In this document: one piece after another, positions 19,249 to 27,967 of the stretch
Layout: every line of letters begins with the position of its first letter
Numbering within the stretch: position 1 is the first letter of the stretch
NCBI GenBank assembly: GCA_023023105.1
Contig: CP083824.1
Span: forward strand, 124,001 to 188,000
DNA length: 64,000 nucleotides
Direction of reading: 5' to 3'
Source of the DNA: Enterobacter ludwigii
GTDB lineage: Bacteria > Pseudomonadota > Gammaproteobacteria > Enterobacterales > Enterobacteriaceae
Program-made: the position numbers and the translations under genes
Notes under the pieces: model-generated
Database searches by the model: none
The model's input: the letters and a program-made list of their open reading frames with translations, nothing else
Told to the model about the DNA's origin: nothing

Positions 19249-21089
19249 TTATTGCCACCGCCGGTCACGTCGACCACGGAAAAACCACGTTATTGCAGGC
19301 GATTACGGGCGTAAATGCCGATCGTCTTCCGGAAGAGAAAAAGCGCGGCATGACCATCGATCTGGGCTATGCCTACTGGCCGCAGCCTGATGGTCGCGTG
19401 CTGGGCTTTATTGATGTTCCGGGGCATGAAAAGTTTCTTTCAAACATGCTGGCGGGCGTGGGGGGGATCGATCATGCCCTGCTGGTGGTGGCCTGCGATG
19501 ACGGCGTGATGGCACAAACGCGCGAGCATCTGGCGATCCTGCAGCTGACGGGCAACCCGCAGTTGACCGTGGTGCTGACCAAAGCCGATCGCGTGGATGA
19601 GGCGCGCATCAGTGAAGTGCGCGAAACGGTACAGGCGACCTTACGGGAATATGGTTTTGCGGATGCGCCGCTTTTTGTCACCGTAGCGACTGAAGGTCGC
19701 GGTATCGACGATCTTCGCCGCCATTTGCAGCAATTGTCGTCGCGCGAGCACGCCAGCCATCATCGTTTCCGTCTGGCGATTGATCGGGCGTTTACCGTTA
19801 AAGGTGCGGGTCTGGTCGTCACGGGTACGGCGCTAAGCGGCGAAGTGAGAGTGGGTGACAGTTTATGGCTGACGGGCGTGAACAAACCGATGCGCGTGCG
19901 CGGTTTACATGCGCAAAACCAGCCCGTAGAGCATGCTCATGCCGGGCAGCGAATCGCACTCAATATTGCCGGTGATGCGGAAAAAGACCAGCTTAACCGT
20001 GGTGACTGGCTGTTGGCTGATACCCCTCCAGAACCGTCTGAGCGCGTGATCGTCTCCCTGCAGACGCACATGCCGCTGACTCAATGGCAACCGCTGCATA
20101 TTCATCACGCGGCCAGCCATATTACCGGACGCATCTCGCTGCTGGAAAACGACCTTGCCGAGCTGGTTTTTGATTCACCACTCTGGCTTGCGGATAATGA
20201 CCGTCTTGTTCTGCGCGATATTTCAGCGCGGGAAACGCTGGCCGGGGCGCGAGTGGTGACACTTCACTCACCGCGACGTGGCAAGCGTAAACCTGAGTAT
20301 CTGCAATGGCTGTCTGCTCTGGCGCAGGCGACGGATGATAAAACAGCGCTGCTGGTTCATCTCGAGCGCGGTGCGGTGAATCTTGCTGACTTTGCATGGG
20401 CTCGCCAGTTGAGTGAGGAAGGTTTACGTCAGCTGACCCAGGAGCCGGGCTTTATTCAGGCTGGCAACAGCCTGCTGAATGCCCCGGTGGCGGCGCACTG
20501 GCAGCGTAAAATATTGAACACGCTTGCGACTTACCATGAACAGCATCAGGATGAACCGGGCCCCGGCCGCGAGCGTCTGCGCCGCATGGCGCTGCCGATG
20601 GAAGACGATGCTCTGGTGCTGCTGTTGATTGAAAATATGCGCGAAACGGGGGCGATTAAAAGTCACCACGGTTGGCTGCATCTGCCGGATCACAAAGCCG
20701 GGTTTACCGCTGAGCAAGAGGCAGTATGGCAAAAAGTGGCATCACTGTTTGGCGATGAGCCATGGTGGGTTCGCGATCTGGCCCGCCAAACGAATACTGA
20801 CGAGCAAGTGATGCGCCAGGTATTGCGCCATGCGGCGCAGCAGGGGCTTATCGTCGCGATCGTGAAAGATCGTTATTACCGTAACGATCGCATTGTTGCG
20901 TTTGCCAACCTGATCCGTGAGCTGGATCAGGAACGAGGCTCTACCTGTGCAGCCGATTTCCGCGACCGTTTGAATGTTGGCCGCAAGCTGGCGATCCAGA
21001 TCCTGGAATATTTCAACCGTATCGGGTTTACTCGCCGTCGCGGAAATGATCATTTATTACGCGATTCACTATTATTTCCGCAAACATAA
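19245..21089 (+). CDS. selB: Selenocysteine-specific translation elongation factor SelB
   Basis: SelB delivers Sec-tRNA(Sec) to UGA codons that carry a SECIS hairpin. The 614-residue length is normal. The N-terminal GTPase shows [10 protein letters not shown] (P-loop), [12 protein letters not shown] (G3) and [10 protein letters not shown] (G4). Beta-barrel domains II and III follow (about 175-340). The C-terminal winged-helix repeats (about 380-614) that bind the SECIS RNA end in [20 protein letters not shown]. Its presence with selA shows the organism reads UGA as selenocysteine in some mRNAs, which matters for the UGA in the next gene. Confidence 0.97.
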   Translation: MIIATAGHVDHGKTTLLQAITGVNADRLPEEKKRGMTIDLGYAYWPQPDGRVLGFIDVPGHEKFLSNMLAGVGGIDHALLVVACDDGVMAQTREHLAILQLTGNPQLTVVLTKADRVDEARISEVRETVQATLREYGFADAPLFVTVATEGRGIDDLRRHLQQLSSREHASHHRFRLAIDRAFTVKGAGLVVTGTALSGEVRVGDSLWLTGVNKPMRVRGLHAQNQPVEHAHAGQRIALNIAGDAEKDQLNRGDWLLADTPPEPSERVIVSLQTHMPLTQWQPLHIHHAASHITGRISLLENDLAELVFDSPLWLADNDRLVLRDISARETLAGARVVTLHSPRRGKRKPEYLQWLSALAQATDDKTALLVHLERGAVNLADFAWARQLSEEGLRQLTQEPGFIQAGNSLLNAPVAAHWQRKILNTLATYHEQHQDEPGPGRERLRRMALPMEDDALVLLLIENMRETGAIKSHHGWLHLPDHKAGFTAEQEAVWQKVASLFGDEPWWVRDLARQTNTDEQVMRQVLRHAAQQGLIVAIVKDRYYRNDRIVAFANLIRELDQERGSTCAADFRDRLNVGRKLAIQILEYFNRIGFTRRRGNDHLLRDSLLFPQT

Positions 21090-21145
21090 AACAGGAATTA
21101 ATACAAAAATAGAATAGATAGAAAGAGATTTAAATATTAATTCAC

Positions 21146-21182
21146 ACCTTCGCAGGGTTAAATTTATTCAACCTGCGAAGGT
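21146..21182. promoter_or_regulatory. Strong hairpin between selB and yiaY
   Basis: ACCTTCGCAGG (21146-21156) pairs perfectly with CCTGCGAAGGT (21172-21182) over 11 bp with a 15-nt loop. No T-run follows directly, so an intrinsic terminator is not obvious. It could be a transcript 3' end, an mRNA stabiliser or part of the yiaY leader. Confidence 0.5.
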
Positions 21183-21268
21183 CTTCGCAAAATCATATTT
21201 TTGATCATGTTTTTTGAGTAATCTTTACCTTATGCTGCAGACAATTTTTATCTCTTTGAGGAAATATC

Positions 21269-22420
21269 ATGGCTGCATCTGTATTTTATATTCCTTCCGT
21301 GAATATTATTGGTTCTGATTCATTAAACACCGCAATGGATACCATGCGCGACTACGGCTGATGCCGCGCGCTGATTGTCACCGATACCATGCTGAGCAAG
21401 CTGGGTATGGTCTCCAGTATTCAACATGCTCTGAAAGAACGTGATATTTCCAGCGTTGTGTATGACGGCACGCACCCTAATCCGACGACAGCAAATGTGG
21501 CGGCAGGTCTGGAAATATTAAAAGCAAATCAGTGTGACTGTATTATTTCACTGGGTGGTGGTTCACCTCACGATTGTGCAAAAGGTATTGCGCTGGTGGC
21601 AGTGAACGGCGGTGATATTCGTGATTATGAAGGTGTCGATCGCTCTGCAAAGCCCCAATTGCCGATGATTGCGATTAATACTACCGCGGGTACGGCTTCG
21701 GAAATGACGCGTTTCTGTATTATTACTGATGAGACGCGTCATATTAAAATGGCGATAGTGGATAAGCACGTTACGCCAGTACTGTCCGTTAACGATTCCT
21801 CGCTCATGTCAGGAATGCCACCCTCACTGACAGCGGCAACCGGTATGGATGCCCTGACGCATGCGATTGAAGCGTATGTGTCTGTGGCGGCCACACCTAT
21901 TACCGATGCCTGCGCGCTGAAAGCGGTGACGATGATTAGTGAAAACCTGGTACATGCCGTTGAAGATGGCAGTAACGCTCAGGCGCGTGAAGCGATGGCC
22001 TATGCACAATTCCTCGCTGGAATGGCGTTTAACAATGCTTCACTAGGCTATGTACACGCGATGGCGCATCAGTTGGGTGGCTTCTACGATCTGCCGCATG
22101 GCGTCTGTAATGCTGTACTGCTTCCACACGTTCAGGTGTTTAACAGCAAGGCTGCGGCGGGGCGTCTGCGCGACTGTGCAAAAGCCATGGGCGTGAATGT
22201 GAGTGAGATGACCGACATGCAGGGAGCCCAGGCCTGCATCGTTGAGATCCGTGCGCTGGCCCGCAAGGTCAATATCCCGGCGGGCCTTCGCGAACTGAAC
22301 GTCAAAGAGGAAGATATTCCGGTCCTGGCAACCAATGCGCTGAAGGATGCCTGTGGGTTCACCAACCCGGTTCAGGCGACCCATGAAGAGATAATGGAAA
22401 TTTACCGCGCCGCGATGTGA
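21269..22420 (+). CDS. yiaY: Iron-containing alcohol dehydrogenase YiaY with in-frame UGA at codon 31
   Basis: From ATG 21269 (good GAGG site) to 22420 the frame encodes 383 residues, the exact length of E. coli YiaY, if the TGA at 21359-21361 is read through. YiaY belongs to the Fe-dependent (group III) alcohol dehydrogenases and is annotated as an L-threonine dehydrogenase. NAD-binding [14 protein letters not shown], the [12 protein letters not shown] block and the metal ligands in [16 protein letters not shown] are intact. At the UGA, the K-12 sequence DYGFTRTLIVTD becomes [14 protein letters not shown] with no length change. Internal start ATG 21389 would drop 40 residues of the Rossmann region. 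The gene lies directly behind selAB. It is either a nonsense-mutated gene or a recoded one; homologues carry Phe, not Cys, at this site, which favours mutation. Confidence 0.8.
21384..21408 (+). promoter_or_regulatory. Possible SECIS-like hairpin after the yiaY UGA
   Basis: ATACC (21384-21388) pairs with GGTAT (21404-21408). After a 2x2 internal loop, GCT pairs with AGC, leaving the apical loop GAGCA, whose first base G lies 33 nt after the UGA. A loop-leading G within about 16-37 nt of UGA fits general bacterial SECIS rules. The stem is weak and may be chance. Confidence 0.25.
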
Positions 22421-22505
22421 CCCTTGTCGTAAACCCGTCACCGGCTGGCGAGAAAATCGTCAGTCGGGACTACCCTTGTTGTACACCAACAGCAAGGAGA
22501 CGGTC

Positions 22506-24044
22506 ATGACAAACAATCCTCCCTCATCGCGTATCCAGCCTGGCGAGTATGGTTTTCCCCTCAAGCTGAAACCCCGTTATGACAACTTTATTGGCGGTGC
22601 CTGGGTGGCTCCCGTCGACGGCGAATACTATTCCAACCTGACCCCCGTCACCGGTCAGCCGCTTTGTGAGATAGCCAGCTCCGGCAAGCGTGATATCGAT
22701 CTGGCGCTGGATGCGGCGCATAAAGCGAAAGATAAATGGGGCCATACTTCCGTCCAGGACCGTGCGGCCATATTGTTCAAGTTTGCCGACCGGATGGAGC
22801 AAAATCTGGAGCTGCTGGCGACGGCGGAAACCTGGGATAACGGCAAGCCTATCCGGGAAACAATGGCGGCAGATGTGCCGCTGGCCATTGACCACTTCCG
22901 CTATTTTGCTTCCTGTATTCGTGCTCAGGAGGGCGGAATCAGTGAGGTCGACAGCGATACCGTGGCGTATCACTTCCACGAGCCTTTGGGCGTAGTAGGG
23001 CAAATTATTCCGTGGAACTTCCCGCTGCTGATGGCGAGCTGGAAAATGGCACCTGCGCTGGCTGCCGGGAACTGTATTGTACTTAAACCGGCGCGCCTGA
23101 CCCCGCTGTCGGTCCTGTTATTGATGGAAGTGATTGGCGATCTGCTGCCACCGGGGGTGGTCAACGTGGTGAACGGTGCCGGAGGTGAAATTGGTGAATA
23201 TCTGGCGACCTCAAAACGTATCGCCAAAGTGGCATTTACCGGGTCGACGGAAGTGGGTCAGCAGATCATGCAGTACGCGACGCAGAACATCATTCCGGTA
23301 ACGCTGGAACTGGGCGGTAAGTCTCCGAATATTTTCTTTGCCGATGTGATGGATGAAGAAGATGCCTTCTTCGATAAAGCCCTGGAAGGGTTTGCTCTAT
23401 TTGCCTTCAATCAGGGGGAAGTGTGCACTTGCCCGAGCCGGGCGCTGGTTCAGGAGTCTATTTACGAGCGCTTTATGGAGCGCGCGATCCGTCGTGTGGA
23501 GTCTATCCGCAGCGGTAACCCGCTTGATAGTGTCACCCAGATGGGGGCGCAGGTTTCTCATGGACAACTGGAAACGATCCTCAACTATATTGATATCGGC
23601 AAGAAAGAAGGGGCAGATATCCTGACCGGTGGCCGCCGTAAAGTGCTCGGTGGGGATCTGCAGGAAGGGTATTATCTTGAGCCGACGATCCTGTTCGGTA
23701 AGAACAATATGCGAGTCTTCCAGGAGGAAATTTTCGGACCGGTGCTGGCAGTGACGACCTTCAAAACGATGGAGGAGGCACTGGAAATTGCGAATGACAC
23801 ACCGTATGGCCTGGGGGCGGGTGTCTGGAGCCGCAACGGTAATCTGGCTTATAAGATGGGAAGAGGCATTCAGGCCGGGCGCGTATGGACTAACTGCTAC
23901 CATGCCTATCCGGCGCATGCGGCATTTGGTGGTTATAAGCAATCGGGCATCGGGCGTGAAACGCACAAGATGATGCTGGAGCATTACCAGCAGACAAAAT
24001 GTCTACTGGTCAGTTATTCCGATAAACCTTTGGGACTGTTCTAA
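22506..24044 (+). CDS. aldB: Aldehyde dehydrogenase AldB
   Basis: AldB oxidises acetaldehyde and related aldehydes with NADP+ in the cytosol, mainly in stationary phase in E. coli. The start is set at [20 protein letters not shown] (22506, AAGGAG just upstream), giving 512 residues as in K-12. Signatures: [19 protein letters not shown] (cofactor), [11 protein letters not shown], the general-base block [14 protein letters not shown] and the nucleophile segment [14 protein letters not shown]. It is 85 bp downstream of yiaY, an alcohol-to-aldehyde-to-acid pairing. The 3' end overlaps convergent yiaU by 4 bp. Confidence 0.96.
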   Translation: MTNNPPSSRIQPGEYGFPLKLKPRYDNFIGGAWVAPVDGEYYSNLTPVTGQPLCEIASSGKRDIDLALDAAHKAKDKWGHTSVQDRAAILFKFADRMEQNLELLATAETWDNGKPIRETMAADVPLAIDHFRYFASCIRAQEGGISEVDSDTVAYHFHEPLGVVGQIIPWNFPLLMASWKMAPALAAGNCIVLKPARLTPLSVLLLMEVIGDLLPPGVVNVVNGAGGEIGEYLATSKRIAKVAFTGSTEVGQQIMQYATQNIIPVTLELGGKSPNIFFADVMDEEDAFFDKALEGFALFAFNQGEVCTCPSRALVQESIYERFMERAIRRVESIRSGNPLDSVTQMGAQVSHGQLETILNYIDIGKKEGADILTGGRRKVLGGDLQEGYYLEPTILFGKNNMRVFQEEIFGPVLAVTTFKTMEEALEIANDTPYGLGAGVWSRNGNLAYKMGRGIQAGRVWTNCYHAYPAHAAFGGYKQSGIGRETHKMMLEHYQQTKCLLVSYSDKPLGLF

Positions 24045-25003
24045 TCACTCCGCTCAGGCCGTCCATTGACGGCCTGAGCAATTTGCTGGCGCAGGCAGTT
24101 TAGTACGCCATCCAGGACGTATTGCACACGCCAGGGTTGATATTCGCGCTTGCGGAATATGGTCGTCAGGTCGAGCCACCACTCCTCCTGATGCGGGAAG
24201 CAAGGGACCAACATTCCCTGCGTTAATTCTTTTTTCAGGCTCTCTTTGGGAGCAAAAACAATTCCAAGGTTATTTCTTGCCAGTTCCAGGGCCGTCTGCG
24301 TATTGTCGCAAATATAGTTTCCGGTCACTCTATAATCATGGATCTCATCGCTGCCATGCACGCGGAAACGCCAGATGTTTGCATCATCAACCAGCATGGA
24401 GTCTATAAGAATACAGGAGTGGTTAATTAAATCTTCAGGTCCCGTTAAGGGGTGTTTATTTAAATACTCTTTGGTTGCAAATGCTGTGACCGAATATTTT
24501 GTTAAAACACTCGCAACCAGACTTTCGTCTTTCGGTTGCGCATAGGTGATTAAAATATCGCAGTCATCAGGAAAGGAAACACCTTCTGAATATTCATTCC
24601 GATCCAGGTTGTACGTTTTCAGGGAGATGCGGATATCACCGATGTCCTCTATCTTGTGGATCACGTGTCGCGCGAGGTAGGTCACAATGCCCGTAGGGGC
24701 ATAGATTGTCACTTTTCCACGTTTTTCGTGCTTGTAATCAGCAATGAAATTAACAAGTTGGCTGTTTTTGTCCAGCGAGGCGTTAATGTAAGGGAGTAAT
24801 GCTTCACCGAACTGGGTCAGGGCCAGCTGGCGCGTGGTGCGCTCAAAAACCTTAAGTCCAACCCGTGTTTCAAAATCAGAGAGATATTTACTGACGTTGG
24901 CCTGCGCCATGCCCAGCAGGGCGGCGGCATCGCCAATACTGTGGGTTGCTGCGATGACGGATATAATTTTTAATTCGCGTGGCTTTAGTTGTAATTTACT
25001 CAT
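24041..25003 (-). CDS. yiaU: LysR-family transcriptional regulator YiaU
   Basis: A 320-residue LysR regulator: winged HTH at about 5-65 ([40 protein letters not shown]) and a periplasmic-binding-like effector domain from about 90. It matches E. coli YiaU. The start at 25003 ([12 protein letters not shown]) agrees with K-12; an ATG 12 bp upstream is also in frame. It is divergent from yiaT, the usual arrangement for a LysR protein and its target; in this genome the K-12 genes yiaV and yiaW next to it are missing. The effector is unknown. Confidence 0.92.
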   Translation of the reverse strand: MSKLQLKPRELKIISVIAATHSIGDAAALLGMAQANVSKYLSDFETRVGLKVFERTTRQLALTQFGEALLPYINASLDKNSQLVNFIADYKHEKRGKVTIYAPTGIVTYLARHVIHKIEDIGDIRISLKTYNLDRNEYSEGVSFPDDCDILITYAQPKDESLVASVLTKYSVTAFATKEYLNKHPLTGPEDLINHSCILIDSMLVDDANIWRFRVHGSDEIHDYRVTGNYICDNTQTALELARNNLGIVFAPKESLKKELTQGMLVPCFPHQEEWWLDLTTIFRKREYQPWRVQYVLDGVLNCLRQQIAQAVNGRPERSD

Positions 25004-25123
25004 CATGCACACCAATCTATATGATTTTATATATAATATTATATAAAGCGCAGCGTTGCATTGACAAATTTGTAACCATTATTATTCGCCTCGCTTGTTT
25101 GGCGTTTAAATGGATTACATGTA

Positions 25124-25864
25124 ATGACTATTAAATACAATTTACTCATCGCTGCCACGTTATTTGCAACATCATCTGCAATGGCCGGTGACTTTTCACT
25201 TGGAGCGGGGGCTGTATTTAATGAGTCTCCTTACAAAGGATATAATGAAAATACAACGGCAGTACCGTTAATTAGCTACGAAGGCGATCGTTTCTATGTG
25301 CGCCAGACCACAGGAGGGTGGATCCTGTGGAAAGATGAAAAAAATGAATTCAGCCTGACCGCATCCTGGATGCCGCTCCACTTTGATCCTGATGACAACG
25401 ACGACCATCAGATGAAAAAGCTTGATGAGCGAAAAGCCTCTGCCTTCCTCGGTGGTGCATACTACCGCCATGAAAGCTGGGGTTCGCTGAAAGTGGCGGT
25501 CTCTGGTGATGCCACGGATGAAAGCGGCGGCGTGATCGGTGAGGTATCCTACTTCCGTCCAATCCGTATGGAACGCCTGACACTGACGCCATCTGTCGGT
25601 ATTTTCTATAGCGATGAGAGCTATAACGACTACTACTACGGGGTATCCGGCAGTGAGTCTCGTCGTTCAGGCCTGGACGAATACACCGCGGGTGACAGCT
25701 GGACGCCATACGTTGGTCTGGCGGCTAAATATCAGTTAACCCAGAAACTGTTCCTTAACGCCAGCGCGGTTTATACCGTGTTACCTGATGACGTGAAGAA
25801 CAGCCCGATGATCGACCGTGACGACAGCTTCGCGCTGATGACCGGCCTGACCTGGCGTTTCTGA
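25124..25864 (+). CDS. yiaT: MipA/OmpV family outer-membrane protein YiaT
   Basis: A 246-residue outer-membrane beta-barrel with a clear signal peptide (MTIKYNLLIAATLFATSSAMA, cleavage before GDFSL). The body has alternating aromatic beta-strand patterns and ends in LTWRF, with the C-terminal phenylalanine needed for assembly by BAM. The family motif NESPYKGYNENT and SGSESRRSGLDEY agree with E. coli YiaT. MipA relatives link peptidoglycan enzymes, but YiaT itself has no defined role. It is divergent from yiaU with a 120-bp AT-rich spacer. Confidence 0.93.
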   Translation: MTIKYNLLIAATLFATSSAMAGDFSLGAGAVFNESPYKGYNENTTAVPLISYEGDRFYVRQTTGGWILWKDEKNEFSLTASWMPLHFDPDDNDDHQMKKLDERKASAFLGGAYYRHESWGSLKVAVSGDATDESGGVIGEVSYFRPIRMERLTLTPSVGIFYSDESYNDYYYGVSGSESRRSGLDEYTAGDSWTPYVGLAAKYQLTQKLFLNASAVYTVLPDDVKNSPMIDRDDSFALMTGLTWRF

Positions 25865-25873
25865 TGCGATAAA

Positions 25874-25901
25874 GCCGGGTGGCGGCTTCGCCTTACCCGG
25901 C
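25874..25901. repeat. REP-type palindrome after yiaT
   Basis: GCCGGGT (25874-25880) pairs with ACCCGGC (25895-25901), with an inner GGCGGCTTCGCC hairpin; this is the typical enterobacterial REP form. The next 170 bases to hicA hold only a possible TATAAT box at 26052-26057. Confidence 0.8.
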
Positions 25902-26074
25902 TTACGATAGCCCCTGCATTTTTATCTGCAATCGACTGTAATCCTCTTTTCTTTTCCCGATGCTTCTTCCTGTTCCGACAAAAGCGCCTGCACTGATGTT
26001 TCTCAATACGCTAATGTGATTCGACCCGGTAGTGATGGTGTGTGTCATGTGTATAATCATGGAAGGATTGGGAT

Positions 26075-26260
26075 GTGAAAAGTGCGGATGTGATTACTGT
26101 TCTGATCGGCCATGGCTGGAAATGTGTCAGAACGAAAGGAAGCCATCATCAGTTTCGCCATCCCGAACAGAAAGGGCTGGTTACAGTCCCACATCCTAAG
26201 AAGGATATTAAACCGGGCACTCTCGCGCAGATCTGGCGGCAGGCGGGGATTAAACACTGA
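26075..26260 (+). CDS. hicA: HicA-family toxin (type II toxin-antitoxin)
   Basis: A 61-residue double-stranded-RNA-binding-fold mRNA interferase. The family core is visible: LIGHGWKCVRTKGSHHQFRH with the catalytic histidine in GSHHQF, then VTVPHPKKDIKPGTLAQIWR and a C-terminal QAGIKH. The GTG start is 10 bp downstream of AAGGATTGGG. HicA toxins cleave mRNA and stop growth until neutralised by HicB. hicB follows 14 bp downstream. The pair is absent from this position in K-12, so it was acquired. Confidence 0.9.
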   Translation: MKSADVITVLIGHGWKCVRTKGSHHQFRHPEQKGLVTVPHPKKDIKPGTLAQIWRQAGIKH

Positions 26261-26274
26261 TATCAGGAGTAGTT

Positions 26275-26682
26275 ATGTTTTATCCGGCTTACATTCATTC
26301 TGACTCAGACGGAAGTGCCAGCGGTTTTTTCCCTGACGTTCCAGGTTGTTTTTTTGCAGGTGTTTCCCTGGATGAGGCTTTTCAGGATGCTCGTGATGCT
26401 CTCACAGCACACTTTGAAGCGCTGTTTGAAGTGGAGGAAACATTGCCTCTTCCGGGTAATGTTGATACACATCTGGAAAGTCGTCCTGATGACTTCATTG
26501 GTGGGCAATGGCTGCTGGTGGACATTGATATGAAACAGTTTGATGGCAGGGCAGAGCGTATCAACATCACCATGCCCCGTCGTTTACTGGTAAAGATTGA
26601 TTCCTTTGTCAGTGAGCATCCTCAGTTTAGCAACCGAAGCGCATTTCTGGCTGAGGCAGCACGTCGCGTGCTGCCCCGGTAA
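26275..26682 (+). CDS. hicB: HicB-family antitoxin
   Basis: A 135-residue antitoxin. The N-terminal partly degraded RNase H-like HicB fold (about 1-75) shows SGFFPDVPGCFFAGVSLDEA and DARDALTAHFEALFE. The C-terminal ribbon-helix-helix domain (about 95-135; INITMPRRLLVKIDSFVSEH, SNRSAFLAEAARRVL) would bind the operator and autorepress the pair. The order toxin-then-antitoxin is normal for hicAB. An AGGAG ribosome site precedes the ATG. Both genes look intact. Confidence 0.92.
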   Translation: MFYPAYIHSDSDGSASGFFPDVPGCFFAGVSLDEAFQDARDALTAHFEALFEVEETLPLPGNVDTHLESRPDDFIGGQWLLVDIDMKQFDGRAERINITMPRRLLVKIDSFVSEHPQFSNRSAFLAEAARRVLPR

Positions 26683-26685
26683 AAA

Positions 26686-27762
26686 TTAATTATACAGAGC
26701 TGCTGTTGCTTTCAGGATATCTGCAAAGGAATAGATATCATCGACTGTCGTTATTGGGTGACGCGTTTCGTTTTTTTCTATGTCGAAAAGTCCGATGTAT
26801 TTTTGCGTGCGATTAAAATGCAATCGGCAAAGGGGTTTGCGGTTGTTATCATCCACAAGGATACCAAAGTAGCTTTTGGTATCTCTGTGAGTGATACGAG
26901 GTGCCTCCAGTACCGCTCTGGTGATTGCTTTAACAATATGATATCCCTCGAGCTCCTCTAGCGTTGTTACCACATCGCTTTCGTCTTTATGTTCGTCTTC
27001 CTCAATATGCGATGACTCATTTGGAGTTTCGATGATCGCTGGGGTTATGCCTGTAATGGCTGACTTGAGGCGCTCATTTACCTGATCATTTATGTACTGG
27101 CTTGCAGCTTTTTTAGTCAAATTTAAAAAAGACTCTCTGACTTTTTGGGTGAGAATCCCATCATAAACTCGGGATGCAAAAAATTTCACAAAGTCATCTT
27201 CAGGGTTATTTAGCTGAGAATGCAGGATTTTTTTGATTTGGCTGACATATTTTAATTCACCAGCAGCATTGATAATTGATTCCAAATCAAACGAAGATTT
27301 AGTTAATTTTTTTAACTCAGGTATTATATTTTCGTCAATATCAAGAAGATCTACCTCCAAAAAAGGTTTTTCATCCATTTTATTAGGAGCATCCAGATCG
27401 GTAAAGAATTTATAGTTTTGTCCATTGGTGAGGATTGAGATTCTGGCATTTGTTACATGAAAATACCTGAATAACTGCGAGGCATGATTTATATTCAATG
27501 GTTCGCCAATTTTCTTACATTCAATAAGTATCTGTACATCATTGTTTTTCATTATAGCATAATCGATTTTCTCACCTTTTTTTGTACCGATGTCACAGAC
27601 AAACTCAGGTGTCACCTCTGAAGGATCAAAAACATCATAGCCCAGAACGTTATGAATGAACGGCATTACAAATGCAGTTTTTGTTGCTTCTTCAGTATTA
27701 ATTACATCAAGTTGTTGTTTGATTTTATTTGATAAGGCATTTAACCTTTCAGTGAATTCCAT
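26686..27762 (-). CDS. Stand-alone HsdR N-terminal-like (HSDR_N_2) nuclease
   Basis: A 358-residue protein whose N-terminal half resembles the nuclease part of type I restriction R subunits. A PD-(D/E)xK core is readable: KTAFVMPFIHNVLGYDVFDP, then KGEKIDYAIMKNNDVQILIE with catalytic Asp, and the E-x-K within ECKKIGEPLN, then FRYFHVTNARISILTNGQNY. The middle has a helical segment and an acidic linker (ESSHIEEDEHKDESD, about residue 250). The C-terminal 90 residues form a separate alpha/beta region (SYFGILVDDNNRKPLCRLHF). No helicase, HsdM or HsdS gene is nearby. Solo proteins of this type are usually annotated as type I restriction endonucleases of unknown role; a defence function is inference. 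The sequence is richer in A/T and lysine than neighbours, suggesting transfer. Confidence 0.78.
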   Translation of the reverse strand: MEFTERLNALSNKIKQQLDVINTEEATKTAFVMPFIHNVLGYDVFDPSEVTPEFVCDIGTKKGEKIDYAIMKNNDVQILIECKKIGEPLNINHASQLFRYFHVTNARISILTNGQNYKFFTDLDAPNKMDEKPFLEVDLLDIDENIIPELKKLTKSSFDLESIINAAGELKYVSQIKKILHSQLNNPEDDFVKFFASRVYDGILTQKVRESFLNLTKKAASQYINDQVNERLKSAITGITPAIIETPNESSHIEEDEHKDESDVVTTLEELEGYHIVKAITRAVLEAPRITHRDTKSYFGILVDDNNRKPLCRLHFNRTQKYIGLFDIEKNETRHPITTVDDIYSFADILKATAALYN

Positions 27763-27904
27763 GGGATATCCTTATTTTGAGCTGTGTGTCTTTATGGAAT
27801 AACACTAAAATGCATGTCAGACAATGGTATGTCTGAGTTGAACGGCTGCAAAAAAACAATACCGAGGGTTAGATCACATTGTCTTTCAATCTATGATAAT
27901 CAGT

Positions 27905-27925
27905 GAGCTCGGCATCACCGAGCTC
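27905..27925. other. Perfect 8-bp hairpin downstream of the GH127 gene
   Basis: GAGCTCGG-CATCA-CCGAGCTC. It lies 43 bp after the GH127 stop and 142 bp upstream of the nuclease start. No U-tract follows on the minus strand; a processed mRNA 3' end is possible. Confidence 0.4.
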
Positions 27926-27967
27926 GATAAAAATATTATATATTAATAAAGGTGACATTATTTTTGT

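Noticed and set aside
21269..21388. Frameshift explanation for the broken yiaY N-terminus
   Set aside because: Codon-by-codon alignment to E. coli YiaY continues in the same frame on both sides of the UGA with no length change, so it is a single stop codon and not a frameshift.
27905..27925. Terminator for the GH127 operon
   Set aside because: The stem is perfect but has no U-tract on the relevant strand, so I list it only as a hairpin.
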